Assembly: GCF_009939005.1 (NCBI RefSeq)
Contig: NZ_JAACJS010000002.1
Coordinates: 30,646 to 94,645, forward strand
From: Sediminibacterium roseum
Lineage (GTDB): Bacteria; Bacteroidota; Bacteroidia; Chitinophagales; Chitinophagaceae
DNA length: 64,000 nt
Direction of reading: 5' to 3'
Shown here: positions 1-8,946 of the stretch, one piece after another
How the letters are laid out: each line of letters opens with the position of its first letter
Position numbering within the stretch: the first letter of the stretch is position 1
The notes under the pieces: generated by a model
What the model saw: the letters and a program-made list of their open reading frames with translations, nothing else
What the model was told of the DNA's origin: nothing
Database searches by the model: none
Program-made: the position numbers and the translations under genes

Positions 1-1075
1 CAATGTTGGTTGTGGCAACATCTCCTGTTGCGGTTAAGTTGCCTCCAATGTTGGCGCCGGTTGTTACAGACAATGATCCGTTCGCAACAAGATTATTGGC
101 AGTAATGTTTCCTGTTGCCGTAAGATTCGTTCCAATGTTTGCATAGGTAACAGAAAGCCCGCCCGTAGCTGCAATGTTAGCGGCTGCAACATCACCGGTA
201 GTGGTTAAGTTCGTAAGTACATTAGCAAAGCCAACTGAGAGACCTCTTGTTATGGCGATGTTTGTTGTAGCAATATCACCTGTTGCTGTTAAGTTGCCTC
301 CGATGTTTGCACCATTGGTTACAGACAAAGATCCCATTGCCGCAATGTTGCGCGCGGTGATATCCCCGGTTGCAGTAAGGTTTGTTCCAATGTTTGCATA
401 GGTAACAGATAAGCCACCTGTGCCCGCAATATTAGTTGCAGAAATGTTTCCCGTAACCGTTAAGTTCGTTCCGATATTGGCGTAGGTAACTGACAAACCA
501 CCTGTTGCCGCAATATTACTTGCCGCAATGTTTCCTGTTGTGGTAAGGTTGGTTCCAATGTTCGCATAAGTTACGGACAAACCTCCTGTGGCTGCAATGT
601 TTGCGGCCGCTACATCACCAGTGGTAGTTAAGTTCGTAAGTACATTGGCAAAGCCAACAGAGAGTCCTCTTGTTATGGCAACATTCGTTGTAGCAATATC
701 ACCCGTTGCTGTTAAATTACCTCCGATATTTGCACCATTTGTTACAGACAAAGATCCCATTGCCGCAATGTTGCGCGCTGTGATATCCCCGGTTGCTGTA
801 AGGTTCGTTCCAATGTTTGCATAAGTAACAGAAAGCCCACCCGTAGCTGCAATATTATTTGCCGAAATGTTCCCTGTAGCGGTTAGGTTCGTTCCGATAT
901 TCGCATAGGTAACAGACAAACCACCCGTTGCCGCAATATTTGTTGCCGCAACATTTCCCGTAGCCGTGAGGTTTCCACCGATGTTTGCGCCATTGGTTAC
1001 AGACAACGATCCGGCTGCGGCAATATTGTTCGCCATCAGGTTGCCCGTAGCGGTTATGTTTCCACCTGCAGTTAT
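1..1075 (-). repeat. 84/87-bp in-frame tandem repeat array
   Basis: About a dozen units of 28 or 29 codons sit inside the fibre-like gene. Variants carrying SVTNGANIGG are one codon longer than those carrying SVTYANIGT. A super-repeat is visible: the block containing gtaagtacatt at about 210 recurs 423 bp later, which is exactly four 84-bp units plus one 87-bp unit. Such near-identical arrays are prone to copy-number change and to assembly collapse. Confidence 0.85.
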
Positions 1076-2350
1076 ATTGTTGGCTACATCAAGCGCAGAC
1101 GATTGAATATGGCCCGTAACCGTTAAGTTGCTTCCCACGGTTGCATTGTTGGTCACCGCCAGGTCGGTGGTGGTTGTATTGCCGCTCACCGTAAGCATCT
1201 GCACTTTGCCCAGTAAGGTAATGCTGTTCATCGCCGTAAGGCTCAATGTTCCGCTGAACAATCCGCCCGTTAATGTTGCAGGAACATACAGGTTGGTGAT
1301 CACTCCATTGGATGCGCTCAAAGCCGCCGATGTAATGTTGCCGGTTACCGTGATGTTGCTTCCAAAAGCCGCACCCCTTACAACAGACAATGTATTGGTG
1401 GTAATGTTTCCCGTTAATGAAATATTGCTGAGGTTCCCAAGATTGGTGATCGTGTTCATCGCCGTCTGGCTCAACGTTCCGCTGAAGGTTCCACCGGTAA
1501 TCGTTCCTGGAACATACAGGTCATCGATCTTTCCACTCACTATACTGATGGTGGCGGCTGTAATATTTCCGGTGAGGGTTATGTTGCTTAAATTACCAAG
1601 ATTGGTGATCGTGTTCATCGCCGTCTGGCTCAATGTTCCGCTGAAGGTTCCGCCCCTGATGGTTCCTGGAACATACAGGTTGCCGATCACCCCGCTTACC
1701 GCGCTGATCGTTCCCGTTGTTGTATTTCCTGTTACCGTTATACCCGTCAGGTTCCCGAGGTTGGTGATGGAGTTCATTGCCGTCTGGCTCAATATCCCGC
1801 TAAAAATCCCACCCCTGATCATACCCGTTACCGATATGTCTGTGATATTGGCCAGCACGGCACTCAGGCTCCCTGCGGTAACAGACCCCGCCACGGTTAA
1901 CGAAGCAAGCGTTCCTACTGCTGTAATATTGGGTTGAACCGCCACCGTAACCGGGTTTCCGCTTCGCTGGTAACCGGAGAGCATTGCAAGTGTATCGTTT
2001 TTACGGAGAAGGTTGGAGAAGAGAAGCGTTGTATCTGTTATACTGCCATTGCCAAGATTGATCAGGCTGCGCACCGTGGCCTCGCTCAGCAATTCGTTCC
2101 ACCGCCCATCCTGGCGGATGAAAACACGGCGCGGCGTTTTCAGGAAAACGAGCATGCCATCCGGCGGATTGAACCTGTTGATGAGCACAGTATCCTGTAG
2201 GCGTGGTAACAGAATGCCCAAACTATCACTCTCCAGTTCGAGAATGGAAGACCTGTTAATGGTGGTTGGATTGTTGCCTATCTTAACCTGCGCAGTTACA
2301 GGCAAGGCTAAACACAGCCAAAAAACGGCTGTCAGGATTCTCTTTAGCAT
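1..2350 (-). CDS. Repetitive secreted fibre-like surface protein (5' part)
   Basis: The frame is open from an ATG at 2350 to the left window edge, giving at least 783 residues; the C-terminus lies outside. A signal peptide of about 21 residues ends in TAQ. It is followed by a segment (SSILELESDSLGILLPRLQD, then DGMLVF) that in Bacteroidota commonly heads long secreted proteins, often ones ending in a peptidase S74 intramolecular chaperone. The rest is repeats: a block of 53-residue units with GGTFSGTLSQTAMN, then 28-29-residue units of the type ANIGTNLTATGNI..NNIAATGGLSVTY. The Gly/Asn/Thr/Ile pattern suggests a beta-helix or beta-roll stalk. The upstream AAGGAG just before ATG supports the start. 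Function is unknown; an adhesin or tail-fibre-like appendage is an inference. An S74 domain would have to be found beyond the window. Confidence 0.8.
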   Translation of the reverse strand, partial: MLKRILTAVFWLCLALPVTAQVKIGNNPTTINRSSILELESDSLGILLPRLQDTVLINRFNPPDGMLVFLKTPRRVFIRQDGRWNELLSEATVRSLINLGNGSITDTTLLFSNLLRKNDTLAMLSGYQRSGNPVTVAVQPNITAVGTLASLTVAGSVTAGSLSAVLANITDISVTGMIRGGIFSGILSQTAMNSITNLGNLTGITVTGNTTTGTISAVSGVIGNLYVPGTIRGGTFSGTLSQTAMNTITNLGNLSNITLTGNITAATISIVSGKIDDLYVPGTITGGTFSGTLSQTAMNTITNLGNLSNISLTGNITTNTLSVVRGAAFGSNITVTGNITSAALSASNGVITNLYVPATLTGGLFSGTLSLTAMNSITLLGKVQMLTVSGNTTTTDLAVTNNATVGSNLTVTGHIQSSALDVANNITAGGNITATGNLMANNIAAAGSLSVTNGANIGGNLTATGNVAATNIAATGGLSVTYANIGTNLTATGNISANNIAATGGLSVTYANIGTNLTATGDITARNIAAMGSLSVTNGANIGGNLTATGDIATTNVAITRGLSVGFANVLTNLTTTGDVAAANIAATGGLSVTYANIGTNLTTTGNIAASNIAATGGLSVTYANIGTNLTVTGNISATNIAGTGGLSVTYANIGTNLTATGDITARNIAAMGSLSVTNGANIGGNLTATGDIATTNIAITRGLSVGFANVLTNLTTTGDVAAANIAATGGLSVTYANIGTNLTATGNITANNLVANGSLSVTTGANIGGNLTATGDVATTNI
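1200..1850 (-). repeat. 159-bp in-frame repeat block
   Basis: The coding segment for TAMNTITNLGNL recurs with starts near 1454, 1613 and 1772, exactly 159 bp (53 codons) apart. A more diverged copy lies near 1226. This block lies N-terminal to the 84-bp array in the same protein. Confidence 0.8.
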
Positions 2351-2861
2351 GGTTCTCCTTAGGAAATTTATAAACCTAATTTTCGAAAATAGTTTTGGGC
2401 TGCAAAATTTGCTCTTATATCTCATAATCAATCGCCGCCTATACTCTGAATTTTGCCACAGACAGAAATAAAGCACAAACCATATTCGGATCGATAAGCG
2501 CACCAGTTGCTTCAATACAGCCAACAGTTTCACCTAAGCTCCTGGAATATGAATTCGGCCAGCAGACAATACGTTCATTACTACGCCATTGCGGCGCGTA
2601 ATAACGGAAAAATAATAGTTTTTATTTTCCGGTAAAAAGATTCTACGTACTATTTCTGTTATCTATTACAGATAGCCTTTCTTTTTCGTTTTAGTGTAGT
2701 TTTCCTCAAAATGAGGATGTAAATATTTTCCTACAAAAACAGTCCGGTCAACGGCAACTTTTACACTTGAGGTTTATTTAAAATCCGTCCGTCCGCCGGG
2801 AGAAGAGCGTCCGGCAACTTATTTCGCAGCTTGTAATTTCTTTTCTTTTTGTGTAGGATGA
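2351..2861. other. Intergenic region, no gene seen
   Basis: Five hundred bases separate the fibre gene from the SET gene, both on the minus strand. The right half is A+T-rich. No open frame with coding character, RNA gene, strong hairpin or clear promoter was recognised. Confidence 0.5.
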
Positions 2862-3290
2862 TCATTTGTAATCGCCAACATTTTCGACAATCGTTCCGTA
2901 GTCGATCAGCAATTCTTCGCCCGCTTTGATCTCGCATGTTGTTTCAAAAAACAATCCGTCGCTGATAGAAACAAGGTTGGGTGTATTTGAATGATTGAGG
3001 TAACTGGCCATATCCATCACCTTGCACCCGTGTGAGGGAATAAAATAATGATCGTTGTCGTACAGGTAATAGGTTTCAATAAAATTTCTCGAATGCGCCG
3101 GGAGTTGTTCTACCTCCTCCATCGTCAGCAAGATCCAGTTACCCGTATCTTCCGAAAAAATGCTGCGGCACCCTTTTGGGATATCTCGTATCGCAAACAC
3201 GCCGATACCATGCAGCGGCGATGGCTGCAATGCAACATAGGTTTCGTGTTGCAGCTGGTGAAGAAGTTCGGTCCTGGTCATGAAATTCAT
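2862..3290 (-). CDS. Stand-alone SET-domain protein
   Basis: A 142-residue protein made almost entirely of a SET domain. Visible signatures are the N-terminal strand HGIGVFAIRDIPKG (27-40), NHSNTPN (99-105) and GEELLIDYG (124-132). These correspond to the family's S-adenosylmethionine and catalytic motifs NHxxxPN and GEELxxDY. SET proteins methylate lysines on histones or other proteins; bacterial ones modify various targets, and the substrate here is unknown. There is no signal peptide, so it is probably cytoplasmic. It starts 7 bp after the stop of the upstream hydroxylase-family gene, so the two are probably co-transcribed. A second ATG three codons in is an alternative start. Confidence 0.85.
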   Translation of the reverse strand: MNFMTRTELLHQLQHETYVALQPSPLHGIGVFAIRDIPKGCRSIFSEDTGNWILLTMEEVEQLPAHSRNFIETYYLYDNDHYFIPSHGCKVMDMASYLNHSNTPNLVSISDGLFFETTCEIKAGEELLIDYGTIVENVGDYK

Positions 3291-3297
3291 TTAAACG

Positions 3298-4341
3298 TTA
3301 CTGCGCCGGCAATTCATTCCGCTGCAAAGGGTCACGCGCCTCGCGCCTGATGAGCCTGGCTGTTTTGTGCTCGCCCGTATGGCTCCAGCCCGGTGGCATA
3401 AAAACATAAAGCAGTTTGTTCCTGATGCCCGGCGCATTTTTCACATCGCGCGCGAGGAAAACGATCTCGCCAAAATATACATCCCAGAAATTTTTAGGGT
3501 TGATCTTCCGCGTGATGCCATATTCCACCGGCACTGTGCGGTCTTCGGTCTGAAGCGTTCCGAAAACCTTATCCCATATGTTGAGCAGGTTACAAAAATT
3601 CGTATCCATATACAACGGGTTCTTTGCATGGTGCACGCGGTGGTGCGATGGCGTTAAAATATACCTGTTGAGCACGCCCATCCGCGCATCCTTCATAATA
3701 TTATCGCCGATGTGTATGAATGTGCCCCAGGTACCATCAATAAACATGATAAAAAACAACAGCGGCGGATCGAGCCCCGCGAGCACACAGATCGTTGTCC
3801 TGATCACATTCGCATACGGCCCCTCCAGGAAAAAATGGGCGTATGAAACACTCAGGTTCATGTTTTGCGGCGCATGGTGGCTCGAGTGCAGGCACCAGAA
3901 CAACCGCACTTTGTGCGCCAGGTAATGATAGATGAAATGCGCAAACTCCCAAACAATATACCCATAGATCAGCCAATACCAGGTAAACCTGGTTTTGATA
4001 ACAGCATATTCCGAAAAGAAACCTATGCAAAACGAAACCGCCGCAATGGAAATATAAGCGCCTAGCACACGGTTGAAAACAAAAATAAAAAACGGGACCT
4101 TGTAGTCTTCGATCCTGAACCGCTTGTAAAAAACCGCGCGCAGGATCTCAAAGAGCAATAAAAAAGGGATGATGGGTTTTACAAAAGACAAAACACCGTC
4201 CAGCGTGCGCAGCTTATCGTAATTACCTGAAGCAATGATATCGTACGCTTCGCCCAGTTGCCAGAAAGAGGTAAACTCATGCCAGGCGGCAGTGAAAAAA
4301 TCTTGGATCATGTGCCGGGGTTGATCCTTAAATATAAGCAT
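3298..4341 (-). CDS. Fatty acid hydroxylase / sterol desaturase family membrane protein
   Basis: A 347-residue integral membrane protein with several hydrophobic segments between about residues 55 and 205. It carries the three histidine clusters that bind the di-iron centre in this superfamily: HFIYH (135-139), HSSHH (152-156) and HHRVHH (233-238). Members hydroxylate or desaturate lipids such as sterols, carotenoids or fatty acids; the substrate cannot be read from the sequence. It is the first gene of a two-gene unit with the SET-domain gene. The start may instead be the ATG at 4311, ten codons downstream. Its promoter region contains the inverted repeat at 4381-4473, shared with the divergent gene at 4518. 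Confidence 0.85.
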   Translation of the reverse strand: MLIFKDQPRHMIQDFFTAAWHEFTSFWQLGEAYDIIASGNYDKLRTLDGVLSFVKPIIPFLLLFEILRAVFYKRFRIEDYKVPFFIFVFNRVLGAYISIAAVSFCIGFFSEYAVIKTRFTWYWLIYGYIVWEFAHFIYHYLAHKVRLFWCLHSSHHAPQNMNLSVSYAHFFLEGPYANVIRTTICVLAGLDPPLLFFIMFIDGTWGTFIHIGDNIMKDARMGVLNRYILTPSHHRVHHAKNPLYMDTNFCNLLNIWDKVFGTLQTEDRTVPVEYGITRKINPKNFWDVYFGEIVFLARDVKNAPGIRNKLLYVFMPPGWSHTGEHKTARLIRREARDPLQRNELPAQ

Positions 4342-4380
4342 GATTTATAGGATTTGAGAACGTTGTTGTGCGGTTTTAAG

Positions 4381-4473
4381 TTGCCACAGATTTCACAGAA
4401 GAACACAGATTGGTTTCGCGTGATCCCGACACCCCGACGATTAATCTGTGTTCTTCTGTGAAATCTGTGGCAA
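4381..4473. repeat. Perfect 31-bp inverted repeat with 31-nt loop
   Basis: The left arm 4381-4411 (ttgccacagatttcacagaa...) is exactly the reverse complement of 4443-4473, separated by 31 nt. It lies between two divergent genes, so it is not a terminator of either. The CACAGA-rich sequence resembles REP-like or small non-autonomous repeats that occur scattered in bacterial genomes. That is an inference; no second full copy was noticed in the window. Confidence 0.85.
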
Positions 4474-4517
4474 AAAAGCTTCTCGAAATACGTAAATTGC
4501 TTCCAACACTTTCCGCC

Positions 4518-5231
4518 ATGAAAAAAAGATCTGTCGCCGTTCTGCTCGTTTTTTGTTTTTCGTACATGCCTGTGAAAAAGAAACCCGTGGTGGTTTGGCA
4601 GCCGTCGCACCAGACGGATACGGGTGTCAACTTCAGTGAGGCCGAGGTAAGCAATGCCATTGCGGAAGCCGCTATGGCCGCCGATCCTTCGTTCGAAGAA
4701 TACAAGGTGTGGAGCCATGGCCGAACCGATGTTCACGATGCCAACAACGGAAGCAACACCGTTGTTGCGCATACCACCGCTGTTATCGACGGAAAGATCT
4801 CGGGTTATGCCTGGGAGCTGCAGCAATCCAACAAACACAAACCCGATGTGTTCATCGCACTGCACAACAATGGCGGATCAAAACGGCACGCCATATGGGG
4901 TTATATACATTACGGCGATACATACGAAGCCGAGAACAGGAGCCTCGCCGCCGCACTCGTGAGCGCCGTTGCCTCGGTAACCAACCTGGAGAACCGCGGC
5001 GTGCTGCTCGACAGCACCACCGGCCGCAACGATTACAAATGTGCATCAACCGGTAAACTTACTTTTTACAGCCTCGATGAAAACGTGAACAGCGCACCGT
5101 ACCGTGTGCTGCTCGAGATCGGCGACAACAAAGAGAGTTATGATTTCCTGCGCGACAAAGACAACCAGGTAAAAATGGGCCGCGCCATCAAAAAGGCGCT
5201 TGGCGAATGGCTGGCCCGCAAAGAGAAATGA
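4518..5231 (+). CDS. N-acetylmuramoyl-L-alanine amidase-like protein (Amidase_3 type)
   Basis: A 237-residue exported protein. The ATG at 4518 is chosen because it begins a short basic-hydrophobic leader, whereas the longer upstream frame runs into the inverted repeat. Features match the zinc amidase_3 fold: His31 (PSHQTDTG), acidic residues at 41-43 (FSEAEVSNAI), His116 in IALHNNGG, and Glu200 in LLEIGD as the likely catalytic glutamate. Such enzymes cleave the amide between MurNAc and L-alanine in peptidoglycan. The motifs are divergent, so a relative acting on another amide is possible. It is followed after 30 bp by the GH43 gene on the same strand. Confidence 0.65.
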   Translation: MKKRSVAVLLVFCFSYMPVKKKPVVVWQPSHQTDTGVNFSEAEVSNAIAEAAMAADPSFEEYKVWSHGRTDVHDANNGSNTVVAHTTAVIDGKISGYAWELQQSNKHKPDVFIALHNNGGSKRHAIWGYIHYGDTYEAENRSLAAALVSAVASVTNLENRGVLLDSTTGRNDYKCASTGKLTFYSLDENVNSAPYRVLLEIGDNKESYDFLRDKDNQVKMGRAIKKALGEWLARKEK

Positions 5232-5261
5232 TATCTGCATTAACCCACTCAACCGGATCAA

Positions 5262-6296
5262 ATGTTCTTCAAAAAAAACCTGCTCTGCTTAGTACTGTTT
5301 GTTGTCGCTTCGGCCGGCTTTTCGCAATCCACGTTTACCAATCCCCTGCTCCCCGCCGGCGCAGATCCCTTCAGTTTTTACAAAGACGGCTTTTACTACT
5401 ACACGCACACAACCGGGAAAAACATTACGCTCTGGAAAACAGACAATCTTGCCGGCTTAAAAACGGCGGAGAAAAAAATTGTATTCACACCCCCGCCAAA
5501 AGGACCGTACTCCAAACAGTTGTGGGCGCCGGAAATACATTTCCTGCAGAACAAATGGTACATCTATTTTGCGGCCGACAGCGGTAACAACAACGATCAC
5601 CGTTTGTGGGTTCTTGAGAACAGCTCGCGCGATCCCTTGAAAGGCGATTGGGTGATGAAAGGAAAACTGCAAACGCCCGATGACAAATGGGCAATAGACG
5701 GATCGGTATTTGAAAACAAAGGGCAGCTCTATTGCATCTGGTCAGGTTGGGAGGGCGATCACAACGGCCAACAAAACATCTACATCGCCAAAATGAAAAA
5801 CCCGTGGACCATCGAAGGCCAACGCGCACTCATCTCTGCGCCCGAACTCGATTGGGAAATGCACGGCGATCTCAACAGCAAAAACGATCCGCCGCATGTA
5901 AATGTGAACGAAGGACCGGAAGTGCTGGAACACGACGGAAAACTCTTTCTCATTTATTCGGCCAGCGGATGCTGGACAGAATACTACGCACTGGGCATGT
6001 TGCACACTTCTGCCAACAGCGACCTGATGGATGCAAAGGCCTGGACAAAACTGCCACAACCTGTTTTCAAGGCATCACCCGAAAACAAGGTGTATGCGCC
6101 GGGGCACAACTCGTTCTTCAGATCGCCCGATGGGAAAGAAGACTGGATCCTTTACCACGCCAACAGTTCACCGGGCCAGGGCTGCGGAGGTTTCCGTTCG
6201 CCGCGCGCACAGAAATTCAGCTGGGATAAAAATGGGTTTCCTGTTTTTGGAACACCGGTGAGCGAGCAAATGTTGCTCAACGTTCCTTCAAAATAA
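5262..6296 (+). CDS. Glycoside hydrolase family 43 protein
   Basis: A 344-residue secreted protein; the signal peptide ends near GFSQ (residue 22). The five-bladed propeller fold of GH43 is indicated by its three acidic residues in the expected order: Asp35 in AGADPFSFY (base), Asp146 in WAIDGSVF (pKa modulator) and Glu217 in NVNEGPEVL (acid). Family members are mainly alpha-L-arabinofuranosidases or beta-xylosidases on plant polysaccharides; this architecture, with no extra binding module, often goes with arabinosidases. It lies between the amidase-like gene and the glutaminase-like gene, all co-directional. No SusC/SusD pair or regulator is nearby, so this is not a complete polysaccharide utilisation locus. 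Confidence 0.88.
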   Translation: MFFKKNLLCLVLFVVASAGFSQSTFTNPLLPAGADPFSFYKDGFYYYTHTTGKNITLWKTDNLAGLKTAEKKIVFTPPPKGPYSKQLWAPEIHFLQNKWYIYFAADSGNNNDHRLWVLENSSRDPLKGDWVMKGKLQTPDDKWAIDGSVFENKGQLYCIWSGWEGDHNGQQNIYIAKMKNPWTIEGQRALISAPELDWEMHGDLNSKNDPPHVNVNEGPEVLEHDGKLFLIYSASGCWTEYYALGMLHTSANSDLMDAKAWTKLPQPVFKASPENKVYAPGHNSFFRSPDGKEDWILYHANSSPGQGCGGFRSPRAQKFSWDKNGFPVFGTPVSEQMLLNVPSK

Positions 6297-6399
6297 AACG
6301 CGTGGCTTATTGATCGGTTGATCATTGAATGGATAAAAAATAGAACTGCCAACAACGCGCAAACAAAACAAACTGATAAACAACCCTAAACCCATACAC

Positions 6400-8874
6400 A
6401 TGAGAATTGCTTCGTTCTGTATTGCACTCTTTTTTTGCCTCGGCGCAATGGCGCAGGTGAAGAAAGCGCCGGCCTACCCGTTGATCACGCACGATCCGTA
6501 TTTCAGCATCTGGTCGTTCACAGACGAACTGAATGCCTCGCCAACCAAACACTGGTCGGGCGCCAACCAACCTTTATTGGGCATGATCAGGGTAGATGGC
6601 AAGCTCTACCGTTTTATCGGGAACGAAGAAAAAATATACCGAACGGTATTATCTGCTGCAGATGAAAGTTCATACGAAGTAAAATACACCGAGACCGAGC
6701 CGGCGGAAGGCTGGATGAATAAAAACTTCAACGATGCCCAATGGAAAACCGGCACCGCTCCTTTTGGCTCGAGCAGGAGCCGCTCAAAAACTTTCTGGAA
6801 CGGTAAGCATTTATGGGTAAGAAGGCAGTTTGTGTTGAATGATCTCAACATCAACCAGCTTAACCTGAAACTGCACCACGACGACAACGTACAGGTTTTC
6901 CTCAATGGTGAACTGGTTTACACCTGTAACTGCTGGAACGACAAGGCGCAACTTTTTCCTTTGACCGATGCCATCAAAAGCAACCTTGTAAAAGGCGAGA
7001 ACATCATTGCCGTTCACGTTGAAAACACGGCCGGCGGCGCCTGGCTTGATCTGGGTTTGTCTGATGAGGTTAAACTTGCCCCCAGCAATGTAACCGCTGC
7101 CATTCAGAAAAGCGTAAACGTAAAAGCCACGCAAACGGTTTACGAATTTACCTGCGGTGCGGTTGATGTTCAGCTCACCTTTACATCGCCTTTGCTGATG
7201 GGCGATCTGCGGATGATATCGCGGCCGGTATCTTATGTTTCTTTTCTCACAAGATCAAACGACAACAAACCGCACGATGCACAGTTGTATTTCGGGGCAT
7301 CTACTGTTTTATCTGCCAACAATGTTTACCAGCAAACCGAAACCGCCTCGGGCACCTATAAAAACACGTTGAAATACCTGCAGGCCGGCACCAGGGAACA
7401 ACCCGTGCTCGCAAAAAAAGGAGACGATCTTCGGATCGACTGGGGCCATGTGTATGTTGTTGCTGCCGCATCGCCAAGGATCGCGCAGAGTGTAACTGCG
7501 CCTGGCAGATATCCCGATGCTTTTTCATCAACCCAACCAACAGCGCCCGGATCAGAAAAACAATTTATGCTCAACACCGTTTTCGACCTTGGCAAACAAG
7601 GGCCCGCGGCGCAGGAAAATATTTTGATGCTGGGATATGATGATGGGTACGCCATCCAGTATTTCGGAAAAAACTTGAAAGCCTGGTGGAAAAAAGAGGT
7701 TCCTGAAAATGTTGGCGAAATAAAGGAAATGATGCTTGATGAGTTTATACAGGCACAAAAGGGTTATGCAAAAATCATACGTCAATGCGACTCTGCCAAC
7801 AAACGCGTGTACAGCGATGCATTGAGCGCCGGTGGCAATGCCTATGCAGAGTTGTGTGTGCTCGCTTACCGGCAATCCATCGCCGCGCATAAACCGGTTC
7901 AGAGTCCGCAGGGAGATCTTTTGTTTTTGTCGAAAGAAAATTTCAGCAACGGTTCTATCAATACGGTTGACATTACCTATCCCTCGGCGCCCATGTTTCT
8001 CGCCTACAACCCCGAGTTGTTGAAAGGAATGATGAACGGAATTTTTTACTACAGCGAGAGTGGCAAATGGGCCAAGCCTTTTGCGGCGCACGACCTGGGC
8101 ACCTATCCACAGGCCAATGGACAAACCTATGGAGAAGACATGCCTGTGGAAGAATCGGGCAACATGCTTATCCTCGCCGCAGCCATCGCCAAAGCAGAAA
8201 AAAATGCAAAGTATGCGGAGAAGCACTGGCAAACACTTACCACATGGGCCGAGTACCTGAGCAAAGAAGGGTTTGACCCCGCAAACCAGTTGTGTACCGA
8301 TGACTTTGCAGGCCATCTTGCGCGCAATGCCAACCTATCGGTAAAAGCGATCGTAGCGCTTGGCGGTTATGCGATGCTCGCCGCGCAGCTTGGCAAGAAC
8401 GACATCGCCGTTAAATACAACACGATGGCCAAAGACATGGCCACACGCTGGACGCAGATGGCAGACGCAGGAGATCACTACGCACTTACGTTTGACAACA
8501 AAAACAGCTGGAGCCAGAAGTACAATCTTGTTTGGGACAAACTGCTGAACCTTCACCTGTTTCCTGAAACGGTATACAGCAAGGAGATCGCTTACTACCT
8601 CACAAAGCAGAACGAGTTTGGGCTGCCGCTCGACAGCAGGAAAACCTATACCAAATCAGACTGGATCACCTGGACCGCAACGCTCACCAAAAATCAAAAC
8701 GATTTCCAGGCGTTTATCAAACCGCTGCACAAGTTTGCGCAGGAAACGCCATCGCGTGTACCGCTGAACGATTGGCACGAGACAACAAACGGCAAGCAGG
8801 TTGGTTTCCAGGCGCGGAGTGTTGTGGCAGGATATTTTATCAAGGTGTTGGCAGACAAATGGGGCGCGAGATAA
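6400..8874 (+). CDS. Glutaminase A-like exported enzyme (DUF4964/DUF5127/DUF4965/DUF1793)
   Basis: An 824-residue secreted protein with a signal peptide ending GAMAQ. The N-terminus (PLITHDPYFSIWS, then KHWSGANQPLLGMIRVDGK) is characteristic of the glutaminase GtaA-like family. Next comes an inserted jelly-roll segment at about residues 100-230 (FLNGELVY, LVKGENIIAVHVEN). The C-terminal half is the helical six-hairpin-type domain (EDMPVEESGNMLILAAAIAK, DDFAGHLARNANLS). Fungal GtaA releases ammonia from glutamine; bacterial homologues are less well defined and some may act on glycans. A bidirectional terminator follows at 8894-8930. Confidence 0.85.
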   Translation: MRIASFCIALFFCLGAMAQVKKAPAYPLITHDPYFSIWSFTDELNASPTKHWSGANQPLLGMIRVDGKLYRFIGNEEKIYRTVLSAADESSYEVKYTETEPAEGWMNKNFNDAQWKTGTAPFGSSRSRSKTFWNGKHLWVRRQFVLNDLNINQLNLKLHHDDNVQVFLNGELVYTCNCWNDKAQLFPLTDAIKSNLVKGENIIAVHVENTAGGAWLDLGLSDEVKLAPSNVTAAIQKSVNVKATQTVYEFTCGAVDVQLTFTSPLLMGDLRMISRPVSYVSFLTRSNDNKPHDAQLYFGASTVLSANNVYQQTETASGTYKNTLKYLQAGTREQPVLAKKGDDLRIDWGHVYVVAAASPRIAQSVTAPGRYPDAFSSTQPTAPGSEKQFMLNTVFDLGKQGPAAQENILMLGYDDGYAIQYFGKNLKAWWKKEVPENVGEIKEMMLDEFIQAQKGYAKIIRQCDSANKRVYSDALSAGGNAYAELCVLAYRQSIAAHKPVQSPQGDLLFLSKENFSNGSINTVDITYPSAPMFLAYNPELLKGMMNGIFYYSESGKWAKPFAAHDLGTYPQANGQTYGEDMPVEESGNMLILAAAIAKAEKNAKYAEKHWQTLTTWAEYLSKEGFDPANQLCTDDFAGHLARNANLSVKAIVALGGYAMLAAQLGKNDIAVKYNTMAKDMATRWTQMADAGDHYALTFDNKNSWSQKYNLVWDKLLNLHLFPETVYSKEIAYYLTKQNEFGLPLDSRKTYTKSDWITWTATLTKNQNDFQAFIKPLHKFAQETPSRVPLNDWHETTNGKQVGFQARSVVAGYFIKVLADKWGAR

Positions 8875-8893
8875 TTTGGATCCAAATAACTGA

Positions 8894-8930
8894 AAATAAA
8901 AAACCCGCCATTGGAGCGGGTTTTTTATTT
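8894..8930. terminator. Bidirectional Rho-independent terminator
   Basis: A 15-bp stem (8894-8908 with 8916-8930) has the core cccgc/gcggg, a 7-nt loop, and A/T tracts on both sides. It lies between the convergent glutaminase-like gene and polA and can serve both. Confidence 0.9.
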
Positions 8931-8946
8931 GATTTTGTTCGCCGCA

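Noticed and set aside
1128..1937. Plus-strand open frame of 269 codons in the repeat region
   Set aside because: It is the antisense shadow of the repetitive minus-strand gene, whose frame is open throughout, starts with a signal peptide and encodes coherent repeats.
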